64,000 bases of DNA from Rhynchonema sp. JSB1_4. Taxonomy: Eukaryota; Nematoda; Chromadorea; Monhysterida; Xyalidae. The position numbers and the translations under genes were made by a program. Shown piece after piece: positions 10,736 to 22,262 of this stretch. The DNA lies in contig JASAMV010000365.1 of assembly GCA_030248065.1 (NCBI GenBank), positions 38,103 through 102,102 on the forward strand, read 5' to 3'. Below the pieces are notes generated by a model. That model had not been told where the DNA came from, searched no databases, and saw nothing but the letters and a program-made list of their open reading frames with translations. Numbering within the stretch: position 1 is the first letter of the stretch; every line of letters begins with the position of its first letter.

Positions 10736-11217
10736 AAAATTTTTTTTTTTTTTTACTTCTTATTTTTTTTTCTTTTTTTTTTTTTTTCCCCCCCCCCTCC
10801 TCCCCCCCCCCCCCCCCCCCCCCCCTCTCTCCCCCCTTTCCCCCCCTTTCCCCCCCCCCACCCCCCTTTCCCCCCCCCCCCCCCCCCCCCCTCTCCTTTT
10901 CCCCCCCCCCGCCCCTCCTCCCTCCGCCCTTCCTCTCCCCCTTTTTTTTTTTTTCCCCCCCCCCCCCCCCCTTTCCCTCCCCCCCTCCATTTTAAATTTT
11001 TTATCTTTTTTTTTTTTTCTACTTTCCCCCCACACAACCCTCACATATATAATAACTATAAAATACCCCACTATCCCCATTTATCACGCCAATCAACCCA
11101 TCACCCATCACTTTCCCATTTCTTTCAACTTTCGCCCACTTTTCTCTTCCCTTTTTTTTTCTTTTTCTTTTTTTTCTCTTTCCTCAACCCTCTTTTTTCC
11201 TTTTTTCCCCCCCCCCG
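10736..11217. repeat. Polypyrimidine (T/C) tract, about 480 bp
   Basis: The plus strand is almost purely T and C, in long homopolymer runs, with very few purines before about 11030. Apparent ORFs on both strands (Pro/Phe-rich on plus, Gly/Lys-rich on minus) are composition artefacts. Such tracts can form triplex DNA. They are also error-prone in sequencing, so the exact length is uncertain. Confidence 0.85.
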
Positions 11218-11429
11218 CAAGAAACCCCCCGGGACGAGACACACACACAGCAAAAAATAGTTGGACGATGCAAGCTGATGCATTTTGCATCAGAAAAGTT
11301 CATTTTGCAGCCCAGTTGGCTTTGCATCAGCTTGCATCACGAATAAATGAGAAAGAAAATAGAGAAGTTTGCATCAGATTAGCATCAAAGACGAGCTGAT
11401 GCGCTTAATGCAGGATACCAACAGATATC

Positions 11430-11858
11430 GAAAGGCTTGCCGCCATTTGACTTCCCCTTCATCCCTCAATTAAAAGTTGTCACGCTTTGCTAAATCGCTG
11501 CTAAAATTGGTCTCTTCCACATTTCAGACCAATTGCTATTATTATTGTTGCCGAATTTGCCACATTTGCGCATTTTGAACGTTATTTGGATCTTGTCTTT
11601 CGATTTATCAATCAACATCGCTGTGTCGTGTGTCTCGTCCTGTGTTGACCAGTGCTACCGTTCAATTTTTGGTTCGTTTGTTCTCTTTCTATTTTTTTCT
11701 AATTTTTGCGTGGTCCCAGTAGGTTCTCGTAGTTCTTCCACGTTGTTCTTGTTCGTTCCGTTTCCTGCTCACATTTACCCATCATATTGTAAATTTCCCA
11801 GCCTACAAACAGGCTTTTGCGAATAGCTCAATAAAGACTTGACTTGACTTGACTTATT
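11430..11858 (+). mobile_element. Possible non-LTR retrotransposon 3' end
   Basis: The stretch ends with AATAAA followed by the short tandem tail GACTTGACTTGACTTGACTT (about 11831-11857). Poly(A) signals followed by a 5-bp simple repeat are typical of invertebrate LINE or SINE 3' ends. No reverse transcriptase frame is present upstream, so it would be a severely 5'-truncated copy. Confidence 0.4.
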
Positions 11859-12461
11859 TTTTCAAGTTTTCGACGAAAAAAACTGTGTCGAAAAAATTTG
11901 AACTGTCGGCGTCGGAACTTTTCGGAAAAAATCTCAATAAAAAGGGTATTTTGGCGATTTTTGACGACACTGACCAAAAAATTACTCAATTTATACCTGA
12001 AAATGCCTGTTTTTGGCGTAAATTTGCCTATTTTAGGCAACAATTGGGGGAGCAGACGCAGTGTTGTGGCAGGCAAATGGTTGCAAGGTACCCTTGGGGG
12101 GGATGGATCCAAAAAAATACAAAAAAATCTTCTAAAAGTACCAAAAAGTGGTTCTAAAAGTGTCTGAATCAGAGTTTTCTTGCGGCAGCAAGCGATTTTT
12201 GACACTTTTGCACTTTTTGACAATCTGCAAAAAAGGTGAGCTATTTTACATTGCTGTAACTCAGCACGTTGCTTGGTGAATGTCGCTAAATGCAATCTGC
12301 AACAGCGTGAAACACGAAAAAATTTTGTCCCAGAGCGGTGTAGAACCCTGACCGAGGTGCTCGTAGTCCAACGCACACAGCGCGTGGTATGCGCGACCAC
12401 AGCAATGCACGTTCTAAACCATGTATTTATCAGTTGCTGTGTGTTTCGCGCACTGGCTGCC

Positions 12462-12500
12462 TGTGTGTGTGCGCGTGTGTGTGTGTGCTGTGTGTGCATA
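12462..12500. repeat. (GT)n microsatellite
   Basis: Interrupted GT repeat (TGTGTGTGCGCGTGTGTGTG). An antisense frame of 243 codons across 11828-12559 crosses this repeat and has no domain features. Confidence 0.7.
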
Positions 12501-13159
12501 AAACTTAACGTGGCGGTTTCCTTCACCAAACAGGCACAAGCGCATTTGCGCATTCGCATGTGAGTTATTTGGTGACTATTGGCAGCGGAGAATAGTGCTT
12601 CATTGCAACGAGCCCCCCGCCCCCCAAAATAGAAAATCTCGGATCCCCAGGGGGTTGTTAAAAAAGGTCAATTTTTTAGAGGAAAATTGAGCAAAATCAG
12701 TGTTGGAAGCGCAAAACTGGTCATTTTGGGGTTATGCTTACGCTAGCAAGCGATTTTGAGCATTATGGAGGTCTTTACCCGTAAAAAAGGGGCATCGAAA
12801 GTGTTACTAAACATCATTGTGTCGTTTGTTTCCGTCCTCTTGTGGCGTTTTTCATATTTTGAAATGCACAATTCTGTTTTCTGCAATAGTGTTTGCATGC
12901 ACTCACTGGATTTCGTGCCATTTCCATGAACGACATAACACAGTGTATAGTCTGTTGATTATATTTCGACATAGTGTATAAGCCCCATTCAGCGATGTTT
13001 GGAGCGGGCTGGGTCGACGCCATTCTAAATGAATGTTTCAGGCATTGCCAACCCATTCGCAGAGCCATTGAACATTGTTGGTGCTGTGCGATGACAGGCC
13101 ACGTGTTTTTGCGCCACGCGGCAAGCAATGTTCAATCGGTCTTTTCCCTGATTTAGCAA

Positions 13160-14160
13160 TGCTTGAAACAGCCCAACAGGCGGCTTATAAACAGCTTTTA
13201 AGGGAAATTTGTCAGCAAACAACAGGTTTCCGAAATAAGATCCCGCCGCTATTGTTTTCTTGGTTTTCGACCACGGTTTTTTCATTTATATCGTTTGTTG
13301 GCATCGAGATCAAGAACATTAGCTTTGACGAACTTCACCAAAGTGGCAATTACCCGCCGAAATCCACCCGCTAAGATGGTCTATCTGGAACAAAATGTTC
13401 TTTATCCCAGTCCCAACTAACGATTAAAATAAAAAAATCGTGGTCCAAAACCCAAAAAAACAATAGCGGCGGGCCCGGTTTAAGAAGTACTGCACACGTG
13501 GTGTGAGAAGCAACAGCCGGCTTATAAACAGCTTTTAAGGGAAATTTATCAGGAAACAACAGCTTTCCGAAATAAAGTATTAAGAAGTACTGCACACGAG
13601 GTGTGAGACACAACAGGCCAACAGGCGGCTTATAAACAGCTTTCAAGGGAAATTTATCAGCGAACAACAGGTTTCCGAAATAAGGTGTTAAAAAGTACTG
13701 CACACGTGGTGTGAGACCAGCCGGCTTATAAACAGCTTTTAAGGGAAATTTATCAGGAAACAACAGGTTTCCGAAATAAAGTGTTAAGAAGTACTGCACA
13801 CGTGGTGTGAGACGCAACAGCCCAACAGGTGGCTTATAAACAGCTTTCAAGGGAAATTTATCAGCGAACAACAGGTTTCCGAAATAAGGTGTTAAGAAGT
13901 ACTGCACACGTTGTGTGAGACAAGCCGGCTTATAAACAGCTTTTAAGGGAAATTTATCAGGAAACAACAGGTTTCCGAAATAAAGTGTTAAGAAGTACTG
14001 CACACGTGGTGTGAGACGCAACAGCCCAACAGGTGGCTTATAAACAGCTTTCAAGGGAAATTTATCAGCGAACAACAGGTTTCCGAAATAAGGTGTTAAG
14101 AAGTACTGCACACGTGGTGTGAGACAAGCCGGCTTATAAACAGCTTTTAAGGGAAATTCA
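13160..14160. repeat. Satellite array with 205-bp higher-order unit
   Basis: Eight monomers carry GGCTTATAAACAGCTT (about 13172, 13518, 13627, 13723, 13832, 13928, 14036, 14131). Two monomer types of about 96 and 109 bp alternate, which gives a 205-bp dimer repeated about three times. Each contains GAAGTACTGCACACG and AACAACAGGTTTCCG. The first monomer is separated from the rest by a TTAA-type MITE. The 277-codon antisense frame here is a repeat artefact. Confidence 0.85.
13241..13482. mobile_element. piggyBac-like MITE (family D) inside the satellite
   Basis: CCCGCCGCTATTG at the left and CAATAGCGGCGGGCCCGGT at the right, followed by TTAA. It lies in the satellite motif GTGTTAAGAAGTACTGC. 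The left TTAA and first bases are lost (GAAATAAGATCCC). It is shorter internally than the copy at 330-891. Confidence 0.75.
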
Positions 14161-16493
14161 AGAAGAAGGTGTTCTGTTTGGCTCTCAAGTGGATCTGTGC
14201 TCATACCTACAGTGCTTGCATTCCAAGTAATGTACGTACAGTACTAAGCCAAAACGAACCACACGCACACAAAACAAGCTGGTGCACCCAAGAAGGTGTT
14301 CTGTTTGGCTCTCATGTGGATCTGTGCTCGTAACTACAGTGTTTGCATTCCAAGTAATGTATGTACAGTGCTACATAAGCCAAAACGAATCACACGCACA
14401 CAAAACAGCTCACACGCACACAAAACAAGCCGGTGCGTCCAAGAAAGCGTTCCGTTTGCATTACATGTGGATCTGTGCCCATACCTACCGTGCTTGCATT
14501 CCAAGTAATGTACGTACAGTACTAACCCAAAACGAACCCACACGCACACAAAACAAGCTGGTGCACCCAAGTAGGTGTTCTGTTGGGCTTGCATGCTGAT
14601 CTGTGCAACATACCCACCGTGCTTGCTTTCCAAGTAATGTACGTGCGGTACTAAGCCAAAACAAACCACACGCACAAAAAACAAGCTGGTGCACCCGCCA
14701 AGAAGGTGTTCTGTTTGGCTCTCATGTGGATCTGTGCAACATATCCACCGTGCTTGCTTTCCAAGTAATGTACGTACAGTACCAAGCCAAAACAAACCAC
14801 ACGCACACAAAACAAGCTGGTGCACCCAAGAAGGTGTTCTGTATGGCTCTCATGTGGATTCTGTGCCACACACCTACAGTGCTTGCTTTCCAAGTAATGT
14901 ACGTACAGTACTAAGCCAAAGCGAACCACACGCACACAAAACAAGCCGGTGCACCCAAGAAGGTTTTCTGTTTGGCTATCATGTGGATTCTGTGCCACAC
15001 ACCTACAGTGCTTGCTTTCCAAGTAATGTACGTACAGTACTAAGCCAAAGCGAACCACACGCACACAAAACAAGCCGGTGCGCCCAAGAAAGCGTTCCGT
15101 TTGCATTACATGTGGATCTGTGCAACATACCCACCGTGCTTGCTTTCCAAGTAATGTACGTACAGTACCAAGCCAAAACAAACCACACGCACACAAAACA
15201 AGCTGGTGCACCCAAGAAGGTGTTCTGTTTGGCTCTCATGTGGATTCTGTGCCACACACCTACAGTGCTTGCTTTCCAAGTAATGTACGTACAGTACTAA
15301 GCCAAAGCGAACCACACGCACACAAAACAAGCCGGTGCACCCAAGAAGGTGTTCTGTTTGGCTATCATGTGGATTCTGTGCCACACACCTACAGTGCTTG
15401 CTTTCCAAGTAATGTACGTACAGTACAAAGCCAAAGCGAACCACACGCACACAAAACAAGCCGGTGCGCCCAAGAAAGCGTTCCGTTTGCATTACATGTG
15501 GATCTGTGCAACATACCCACCGTGCTTGCTTTCCAAGTAATGTACGTACGGTACTAAGCCAAGACAAACCACACGCACACAAAACATGCCGGTGCACCCA
15601 AGAAGGTGTTCTGTTTGGCTCTCAAGTGGATCTGTGCTCATACCTACAGTGCTTGCATTCCAAGTAATGTACGTACAGTACTAAGCCAAAACGAACCACA
15701 CGCACACAAAACAAGCTGGTGCACCCAAGAAGGTGTTCTGTTTGGCTCTCATGTGGATCTGTGCTCGTACCTACAGTGCTTGCATTCCAAGTAATGTACG
15801 AACGGTACTAAGCCAAAACGAACCACACGCACACCAAACAAGCCGGTGCGCCCAAGAAAGCGTTCCGTTTGCATTACATGTGGATCTGTGCCCATACCTA
15901 CCGTGCTTGCATTCCAAGTAATGTACGTACAGTACTAAGCCAAAACGAATCACACGCACACAAAACATGCCGGTGCACCCAAGAAGGTGTCTGTTAGGCT
16001 TTCATGTGGATCTGTGCCACATACCCACAGTGCTTGCATTCCAAGTAATGTACGTACAGTATTAAGCCAAAACGAACCCACATGCACACAAAACAAGCTG
16101 GTGCACCCAAGAAGGTGTTCTGTTTGGCTCTCATGTGGATCTGTGCAACATACCGACCGTGCTAGCTTTCCAAGTAATGTACGTACAGTACCAAGCCAAA
16201 ACAAACACCACACGCACACAAAACAAGCTGGTGCACCAAAGAAGGTGTTCTGTTTGGCTCTCATGTGGATTCTGTGCCACACACCTACAGTGCTTGCTTT
16301 CCAAGTAATGTACGTACAGTACTAAGCCAAAGCGAACCACACGCACACAAAACAAGCCGGTGCGCCCAAGAAAGCGTTCCGTTTGCATTACATGTGGATC
16401 TGTGCCCATACCTACCGTGCTTGCATTCCAAGTAATGTACGTACAGTACTAAGCCAAACGAACCCACACCCACAAAACAAGCTGGTGCACCCC
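14161..16493. repeat. Tandem array of about 18 units, 127-129 bp
   Basis: Each unit contains AAGGTGTTCTGTTTGG (or AAAGCGTTCCGTTTGC), GTGGATCTGTGC, the near-palindromic AATGTACGTACAGTACTAAG and CACACGCACACAAAACAAGC. Unit starts were found at about 14163, 14289, 14441 and onward to 16366. At least three subtypes are interspersed in a semi-regular order. Long overlapping frames on both strands recur with the array and are not genes. Confidence 0.93.
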
Positions 16494-16494
16494 C

Positions 16495-16812
16495 CAAGTG
16501 GGGGCAGTAAACTGACAGAGCCCCCCCCCCCGGAACAAGCTCCCCTCAAGTGGGGGCAGTAAATTGACAGAGCCCCCCCCCGGAATAAGGCCCCAAGCTC
16601 CCCAAGTGGGGGCAGTGAAATGAAAGAGCCCCCCCCCGGAATAAGCTCCCCAAGTGGGGGCAGCAAATTGACAGAGCCCCCCGCCCCGGAATAAGCCCCC
16701 CCCCCAAGTGGGCCCGGGGACAGTGAATTAATAGTGCCCCCCAGAATAAGCCCCCGCCCCGGAACAAGCCCCCCCCCGGTGGGGCAGTGAGTGAAAAGGG
16801 CCCCCCCCCAAA
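16495..16812. repeat. C/G-tract minisatellite, about 50-bp unit
   Basis: About six copies of AAGTGGGGGCAGTAAATTGA followed by CAGAG, a run of 7-12 C, then CGGAATAAGC. It directly abuts the 127-bp array. Confidence 0.85.
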
Positions 16813-17111
16813 AAAACACCGAAACCTAGCCGTCATCTGACCGAAACAAGTGATTTTTGACCACCTGCAAAGTTGATGCAGTCTGAAGCAGTCTGATGCA
16901 ACAGCAACCTACATCAGACACCGCATCAAACGCATCAGACACTTTTTTGATGCTAAGCTGATGCAAGCTGCCTTATACTCTTGCATCAAATTTGCATCAG
17001 CCTGCATCAACTAGCATCGTCCAACTATTTTTTGCTGTGACAAAATCCACCATATTAACAAATTTTCGCTTCCGTCACATTTTTAGCCTATCTACTGTTG
17101 AGATGGACTTG

Positions 17112-17372
17112 TGGCATTTACTGTCAGATGAAGCCCCAACGTTATTGTTGTTTATCGATTAAAATCCAACGTTTTAGCTCTAACGTATCTTGGGCAGAAG
17201 TCGTTCAAATGACGGCACCGTAGACGCTGGTCCGATTACAAGCCCGGTTGTAGTTCCAAGTCCAACGCATGGACCTCAATGAACACGATTTTTCTAAAGA
17301 TACGTTAGAGCTAGAATTTTGGATTTTGATCGATGAACAACAATAACGTTGGGCTTCATCGGACAGTAAACA
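17112..17372. mobile_element. Foldback MITE (family CC)
   Basis: TTTACTGTCAGATGAAGCCC at the left pairs with the inverse at 17353-17372. Pairing runs inward through AACGTTATTGTTG and TAGCTCTAACGTATCTT. The centre is near 17240. The minus-strand 113-codon frame over it is not supported. Confidence 0.7.
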
Positions 17373-18841
17373 CCGCACTTCCATCACAACTGTGGGCAGG
17401 TTATAAAAGCGAAAATTTGCTAAAATTGAGAATTTTGTGTAAAATTCATCAATTGCTCGTACCTCCAAGTATGCAGATGAATCAACATAGTTTTGCACAT
17501 AATTAACAACAATTATATTTTTGCTATCTGGCGTGCCATATATCACCTTGGTACATCGTTTTTAAAATAGCAAATTATGACATAGAAGTGTGCTTGGGGT
17601 CCCCAGAAAAGGGCCAAAAAGTTGAGGCTCGCAACAAACAGTTAAGCGAACTTTTGTCGAAACTTATCAGCGATGGGAAATTAGTCTTTGATCGCTTAAA
17701 ACGCTTGAATAGTGTGATAAATGGGCTTTGTTACCTATTTTATAGTAAAGTTCTGTGTGCTGTCTATGTGGCCCAAAAATACAACGGAAAAATTTTTTTC
17801 TAAATTTTGCGTGGTTTTGGCAAAGTAGCGCGAGCTGTGGTAGTGCTAAAAAAGTGAATATAATTTTAGATTAAAGCCAAGGCGTTTATGAAACATTTTT
17901 TTTATCAAACGGCACATTAAGAACGTGCGAAACAGATCGGTATTTTATTTTGATGGTGCGGTGGTAGGGTCAAAATTTTTTACGTTTCAGCCCTTCGTGC
18001 TCAGACAGGGAGCTGATATGGGAAAAAATTTTCTTGGCCGTGAGTGTTTTGGACCAAACCCAGTCACCGTGCCAAGTTTCATTGAGATTGGTTTTGGTCG
18101 AATATATATGGCGGAGACCCTTTAAGCTATGTGTGGATGTTTGATACATCATGAGACGGACGTTGTCACGATGTGGTTCTTTAGCGTACATACTTGTTTG
18201 CGATCAAAAGCGCTCGAGCCAGACCAGGAATTAGCCGTGTTTACTCATATGTGAGTGCGCTATTCTCGGATGGTCTGTAACTTGACGAGCTGATGTTTCA
18301 CAAGGTGCTTCACACTGATGTATTGATAGCAATCAATAATTGTTGAGATTGATGAGCATTTAATGTGCAGACCAAGTTGAAATAGTTTATTCAAGATCGA
18401 CCTTGGGGCATGATAACAAGAGTGGGCATGTCAAAAGTGGTCATCAATGTGCATGACAACAAGTGCCGAGTAGGTAGAAATCAGCACCAAGAAATTTGGC
18501 GGCAAGTGGGCCTACCTACATAGGTCTGTACCACTTGATAACTTGCTCACAGCGACGCCGATGTGCATGATAACTACGCCTAGGAGGCCAAAGAATGGCT
18601 GGACCGAAGTTTCTGCATACCGGACTTGGATCCTATACATTCACTCGCGACAAAGCTGTATAGGGGAAGCAAACATAAAAACTCAAACATGACAAATTTC
18701 TGATGTTCAAACAAAGCAAAAACGCAGCGCTACATTGAAAACAATCCTGACTGACATGGTACGTATAATCGACGCACAGAACATCAGCCTCAAGTTTGAG
18801 CATAATCAACTGACTGTTAATCTTGCATCCATCGTCAGGCG
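17373..18841. other. Gene-free stretch
   Basis: No supported gene. A 71-codon frame at 17588-17803 has no recognisable features. Copies of TGAAACAT occur at about 17889 and 18292. Confidence 0.4.
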
Positions 18842-19633
18842 CAGGGTTGGATTAAAAAATTTTTTTATTATCGAACTTTTTTTTTTTAAAAAAAAAAAAC
18901 TTTTTAAAATTTTTTTTTTAAAAATCACTTTTTTTTATTCCGGACCCCCAAAAAATTGGTTTCTAGAAAAATGAAATTTCTGAAATCATGTTACTTAGGT
19001 ATGTTTTGAGGGACACTAAAGAGAACTTCTCCACTGACTTGCATGTTTATGTCGATCACCTGCGATCTAGCCCATTTGGTCATAACTTTGAGAACCCGCC
19101 CGAAGGTAACTCTGTGGGCATATATGACAAAGGGAAGACCAACCTTCTGTTTGTGAATTTGGGGATAAATTTAAATAGAGATAAAGAGTTACACCACACT
19201 CATGTTGTGTGACAAAAGCAGCAAATGACAAATCCACACAACTGCAAATAGGCGAGCAAAGTGGAGTCTGTCGATAGCTTACGTCGATAGCTCAATAACT
19301 GCACAGTATACGGTATGGGGTGTCCTATATTATACGTGCAGCGATTGTTGGGATGTCTGGGAACTGTATGAGTCCATTACAACGCCATTTTAAACTGAAA
19401 TATAAGCGCCGCAGGCGATTTTTTGAGAATGATGAGCAATAAAACGCATGAAAACATACATTTTTACCTTAAAAAAGTGAGAAAATAACGAAAAAAAGGG
19501 GAAAAATAATAAAAAAAAGTGGACCTACTTTTTAAAATTTTAAAATAAAAAAAGTGGCCAAATTTTTTTTTTTTAAAAAAAAAATTTTTTTTTTACAAAA
19601 AAATTTTTACTTTTTTTTTTTAATCCAACCCTG
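18842..19633 (+). mobile_element. hAT-type element (family F), complete
   Basis: CAGGGTTGGATT at the left and AATCCAACCCTG at the right. Perfect 8-bp duplication GTCAGGCG (18834-18841, 19634-19641). Length is 792 bp. Both ends carry long A/T homopolymers. The interior is unlike families A, B, G or O. Short frames inside are not supported. Confidence 0.92.
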
Positions 19634-20191
19634 GTCAGGCGGTTGCTCAAATTCAATGTTCGTGTCCAAAACATTTTGATTGATCGCCGGCAGTGTTTGC
19701 ATGCATATGCCTCGTGGGCTTTTAGGCCGTGTAGACCTATTCAATAATTGTATTGATGTTGTGCACATACCTGTGGTTTATACCCGAAGTAAAAGACAGA
19801 CAGACCATGACATGTAATTTCAGTATGGCTCTTGCGTATCACAGTAGCGAATATGACCACATCGAAAAATGACTGTATTTCTGCGCCCATATTTAAGTTG
19901 TGCCCACATCGAATTCCTCGTGCCCGAAAACCCCCAGTACCCAACTTTTAATTGGATTGAAGTCCATTTACGTGGGTTTCCTGCTCATTCTCCTGGTGAC
20001 GTTTGTAACACATGTATGCGTTGACGATCCCCTCGTGAGGAGTCACGTGACAAAAATTTTGAGTTTTCAAATTTTTTTGTGTAACTCCCCTAGGTATTTC
20101 ACTTGAAACGGCGTTTGCGCTACTTTTTTCTGATTAAAAATTTTTTTGTGTTTTTATAAAAAACAGCACTCTCATAAATTTTTTAACCCTG

Positions 20192-20392
20192 ATGGGTACT
20201 ACTGCCACTTTTATCGTCCTGTCGTGTTACAGTGCGACTTTCATTTCAGACAAAACGATGGAATGGTTTAGCACGGTGATGAAGTCAGCTCTTGCGAGCA
20301 GCCCTGTTGATTTCTGGTTCGACATGTATGAGACGAAGATGTTGGATGAAACAAGTTATTTTACTGGAGCAACGTTAGTTCTCTTATTGTAA
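20192..20392 (+). CDS. Hypothetical short coding segment
   Basis: A 66-codon frame with a stop at its end and less repetitive composition than its surroundings. Translation begins MGTTATFIVLSCYSATFISD: a hydrophobic segment ending in an SCYSATFIS stretch, followed by a polar part. The hydrophobic/YSA pattern is loosely reminiscent of the third membrane segment of ionotropic-receptor-like channels, but that is weak. It could be one exon of a split gene or chance. It lies 49 bp before a hAT MITE (20442). Confidence 0.2.
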   Translation: MGTTATFIVLSCYSATFISDKTMEWFSTVMKSALASSPVDFWFDMYETKMLDETSYFTGATLVLLL

Positions 20393-20441
20393 TAAAAAGG
20401 GGAGTTTCTCCGGAAAAGAAAGTAGTTGTGAATCAATAAGT

Positions 20442-21152
20442 CAGGGTTGTTTCAAAAAAAAGTGGTTAATTAAAAAAAATTTAAAAAAACAAATTTTTTT
20501 TTTGAAACTCAGATTTTGCTTTTTTTTAATAAAAAAAAGTTGCCCAAAAAGGGCTGAAATGTCCAAAAATGGCCTTTTTCGAGGCCAGAAATTGGCACTT
20601 TTTTCCTGTGGACGGGACAATTTTTCCAAAATCGCGCCTGCGGCGCCCTGTTTTGTCCCCAAATCCGTACAGGGATGCGCGGGGCTGGTCTTTTATAGTG
20701 ATGTGGCACCGATAACGTACTACTGCATGCTACTACGCATGTATATATGCAAGTCTGGTGCAAAACCGGGCGCGCAAAGTCGATCTGACACGCAAGATCT
20801 GTGCTGTAATCGATATTTTGATGGTCGTATACCAGATATACGGCATTGGATGCATTAAAATACGTTGTACTGCATGCCACAATACATTAGAGTAACATCG
20901 TTAGTCAACATCAACCTCAGACTGGTCGGAGACAATAGAATCTGCACAATACTAACGGGTGTCACCACACAAGTTGGGTCTCAGGCGAAAATTTTTCAAT
21001 TTTTGAAAAATATGTTGTATCGATTTCATTTATCCTGAAACGTCGTTTGCAACACTTTTTCTAATAAAAAAAATTTTCGTCAAAAAAAAATCAAAAAAAA
21101 ATTTTTTTTCAAAGAAAAAAGCTCGTTAATAAAAAATTTTTTTTCAACCCTG
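20442..21152 (+). mobile_element. hAT-type MITE (family B), complete
   Basis: CAGGGTTGTTTC left end, TTTTCAACCCTG right end, perfect 8-bp duplication CAATAAGT (20434-20441, 21153-21160). Length is 711 bp. It contains the family blocks GGCCTTTTTCGAGG, TGCGGCGCCCTG, CACGCAAGAT and TTTGCAACACTTTTTC. It is the best-preserved reference for fragments at 128, 5284, 22263 and 24431. Confidence 0.93.
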
Positions 21153-21324
21153 CAATAAGTTTGCGTACAGACGTGTACGACATGAGCACCACAACCTCCT
21201 CCTTGGATCCGCTTGTCGATCCAGCTTTTTGGGGGTGGAAATAGCTTTTTTGACGGATTTTGGAAATGGCGCGGCCAGGTGCGAACGCGGTTGCTTCGAA
21301 TGCGGATCACATCCCCAACGTCCG

Positions 21325-22243
21325 CAGCTGCGTTTAGCGGGTTAGCAGATCAGCGGGTTGCGGATTAGCGGGCCTGCTTTCTACTCACGCTTTTGCATTC
21401 ACAATGGAAATTCGGAAAAGCGGATTAGCGTGTCCGCTAATCCGCTGACCCGCTAATCCGTAATCCGCAAAACACGTTTGTCTTCACAGTGCGCGCTGTT
21501 TCACTTTTTCGTTTACGAAGGTAATCACCATTCAATCCACTCAATTCTTTGATTTCGGAATAGTTTTCTTTAAAAGATAGTTTTGAACACATTAATCCGC
21601 AGATGGATGTTAAAAAGAGCAGTTTACCAAGCAGCAAAATGGAATAAAAATATTCCCAATGAACGCAGCATGTTGAATTACTCAACAATCTTTCACTCAA
21701 CCTACAAAGTTGAGCTGGAGAATTTTCAGTTTATGGTGGTAACCACTGGCGCTTTTGTCATTGACAAGGCCCAGGGCGCCATTGCAGTCTGGCATTATGG
21801 GCCGAAACTGCATCCACACAGATCTAACGCAATGCGTGCCCACAGGGCTAAATCGTATCGTTATTGATCTATCATCTTTTGTGCAAAGCACGTCCACAAG
21901 ACAGCACCCAGTGCACATTATTATGTAGAATTACCCATGTGCAAACTTATTTTATACTCTGGCATCATTTTCAAAGCAAAGTAAACATTTCTGAAGACGC
22001 GTCCACTGCCCTAATCCGCAAAAAATAGAACCGGTTCTAATCGCAAAAAGCGGATTAGCGTGCACGCTAATCCGCTAATCCGCTTTGCATTGTGAAGCGT
22101 ACGCATTCAGCGGATTAGCGGGTTAGCGGGTGTGAAAGCCAGCTGACCCGCTAATCGGCTTTTCGCATTGTGAATGCAAAAGCGTGCGCATCTCGCCCGC
22201 TAATCAGCTAACCCGCTAATCCGCTTGCATTGTGAATGCGGCC
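21325..22243. mobile_element. Harbinger-like element with GCGGATTAGCGG words (family N)
   Basis: The right end reads TTGCATTGTGAATGCGGCC followed by TTA. Both flanks hold many tandem variants of GCGGATTAGCGGGTTAGCGG in both orientations (about 21335-21470 and 22010-22230), interspersed with GCATTCACAATG-like blocks. The left tip could not be placed. The interior has no transposase. Related in design to the element at 42230-46781. Confidence 0.6.
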
Positions 22244-22262
22244 TTAGCTCGATACCGCCGAT

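Larger units (their letters stand above)
11246..17039. mobile_element. CACTA-like TIR element enclosing satellites (family R)
   Basis: The left end CACAGCAAAAAATAGTTGGA and its inverse at the right end pair over about 25 bp. The 3-bp duplication ACA flanks both sides (11243-11245, 17040-17042). Dense TGATGCA/GCATCAG words occupy about 11268-11410 and 16870-17020, like the subterminal repeats of CACTA transposons. The 5.8-kb interior contains no transposase, only a LINE-like tail, a TTAA MITE and three tandem arrays. Alternative: two independent short elements with matching ends. Confidence 0.65.

Noticed and set aside
10715..11260. Pro/Phe-rich frame of 181 codons and Gly/Lys-rich frames on the other strand
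   Set aside because: Pure products of the polypyrimidine tract.
11828..12559. Minus-strand frame of 243 codons
   Set aside because: Crosses a GT microsatellite and AT-rich MITE-like DNA; His/Thr and Arg/Phe-rich, no domain, no splice signals.
13160..16493. CRISPR-like array
   Set aside because: Units are near-identical over their full length with no unique spacers, and the context is eukaryotic.
13371..16497. Overlapping 100-277 codon frames on both strands
   Set aside because: They repeat with the satellite period, occur in several frames, and depend only on the array lacking stops.
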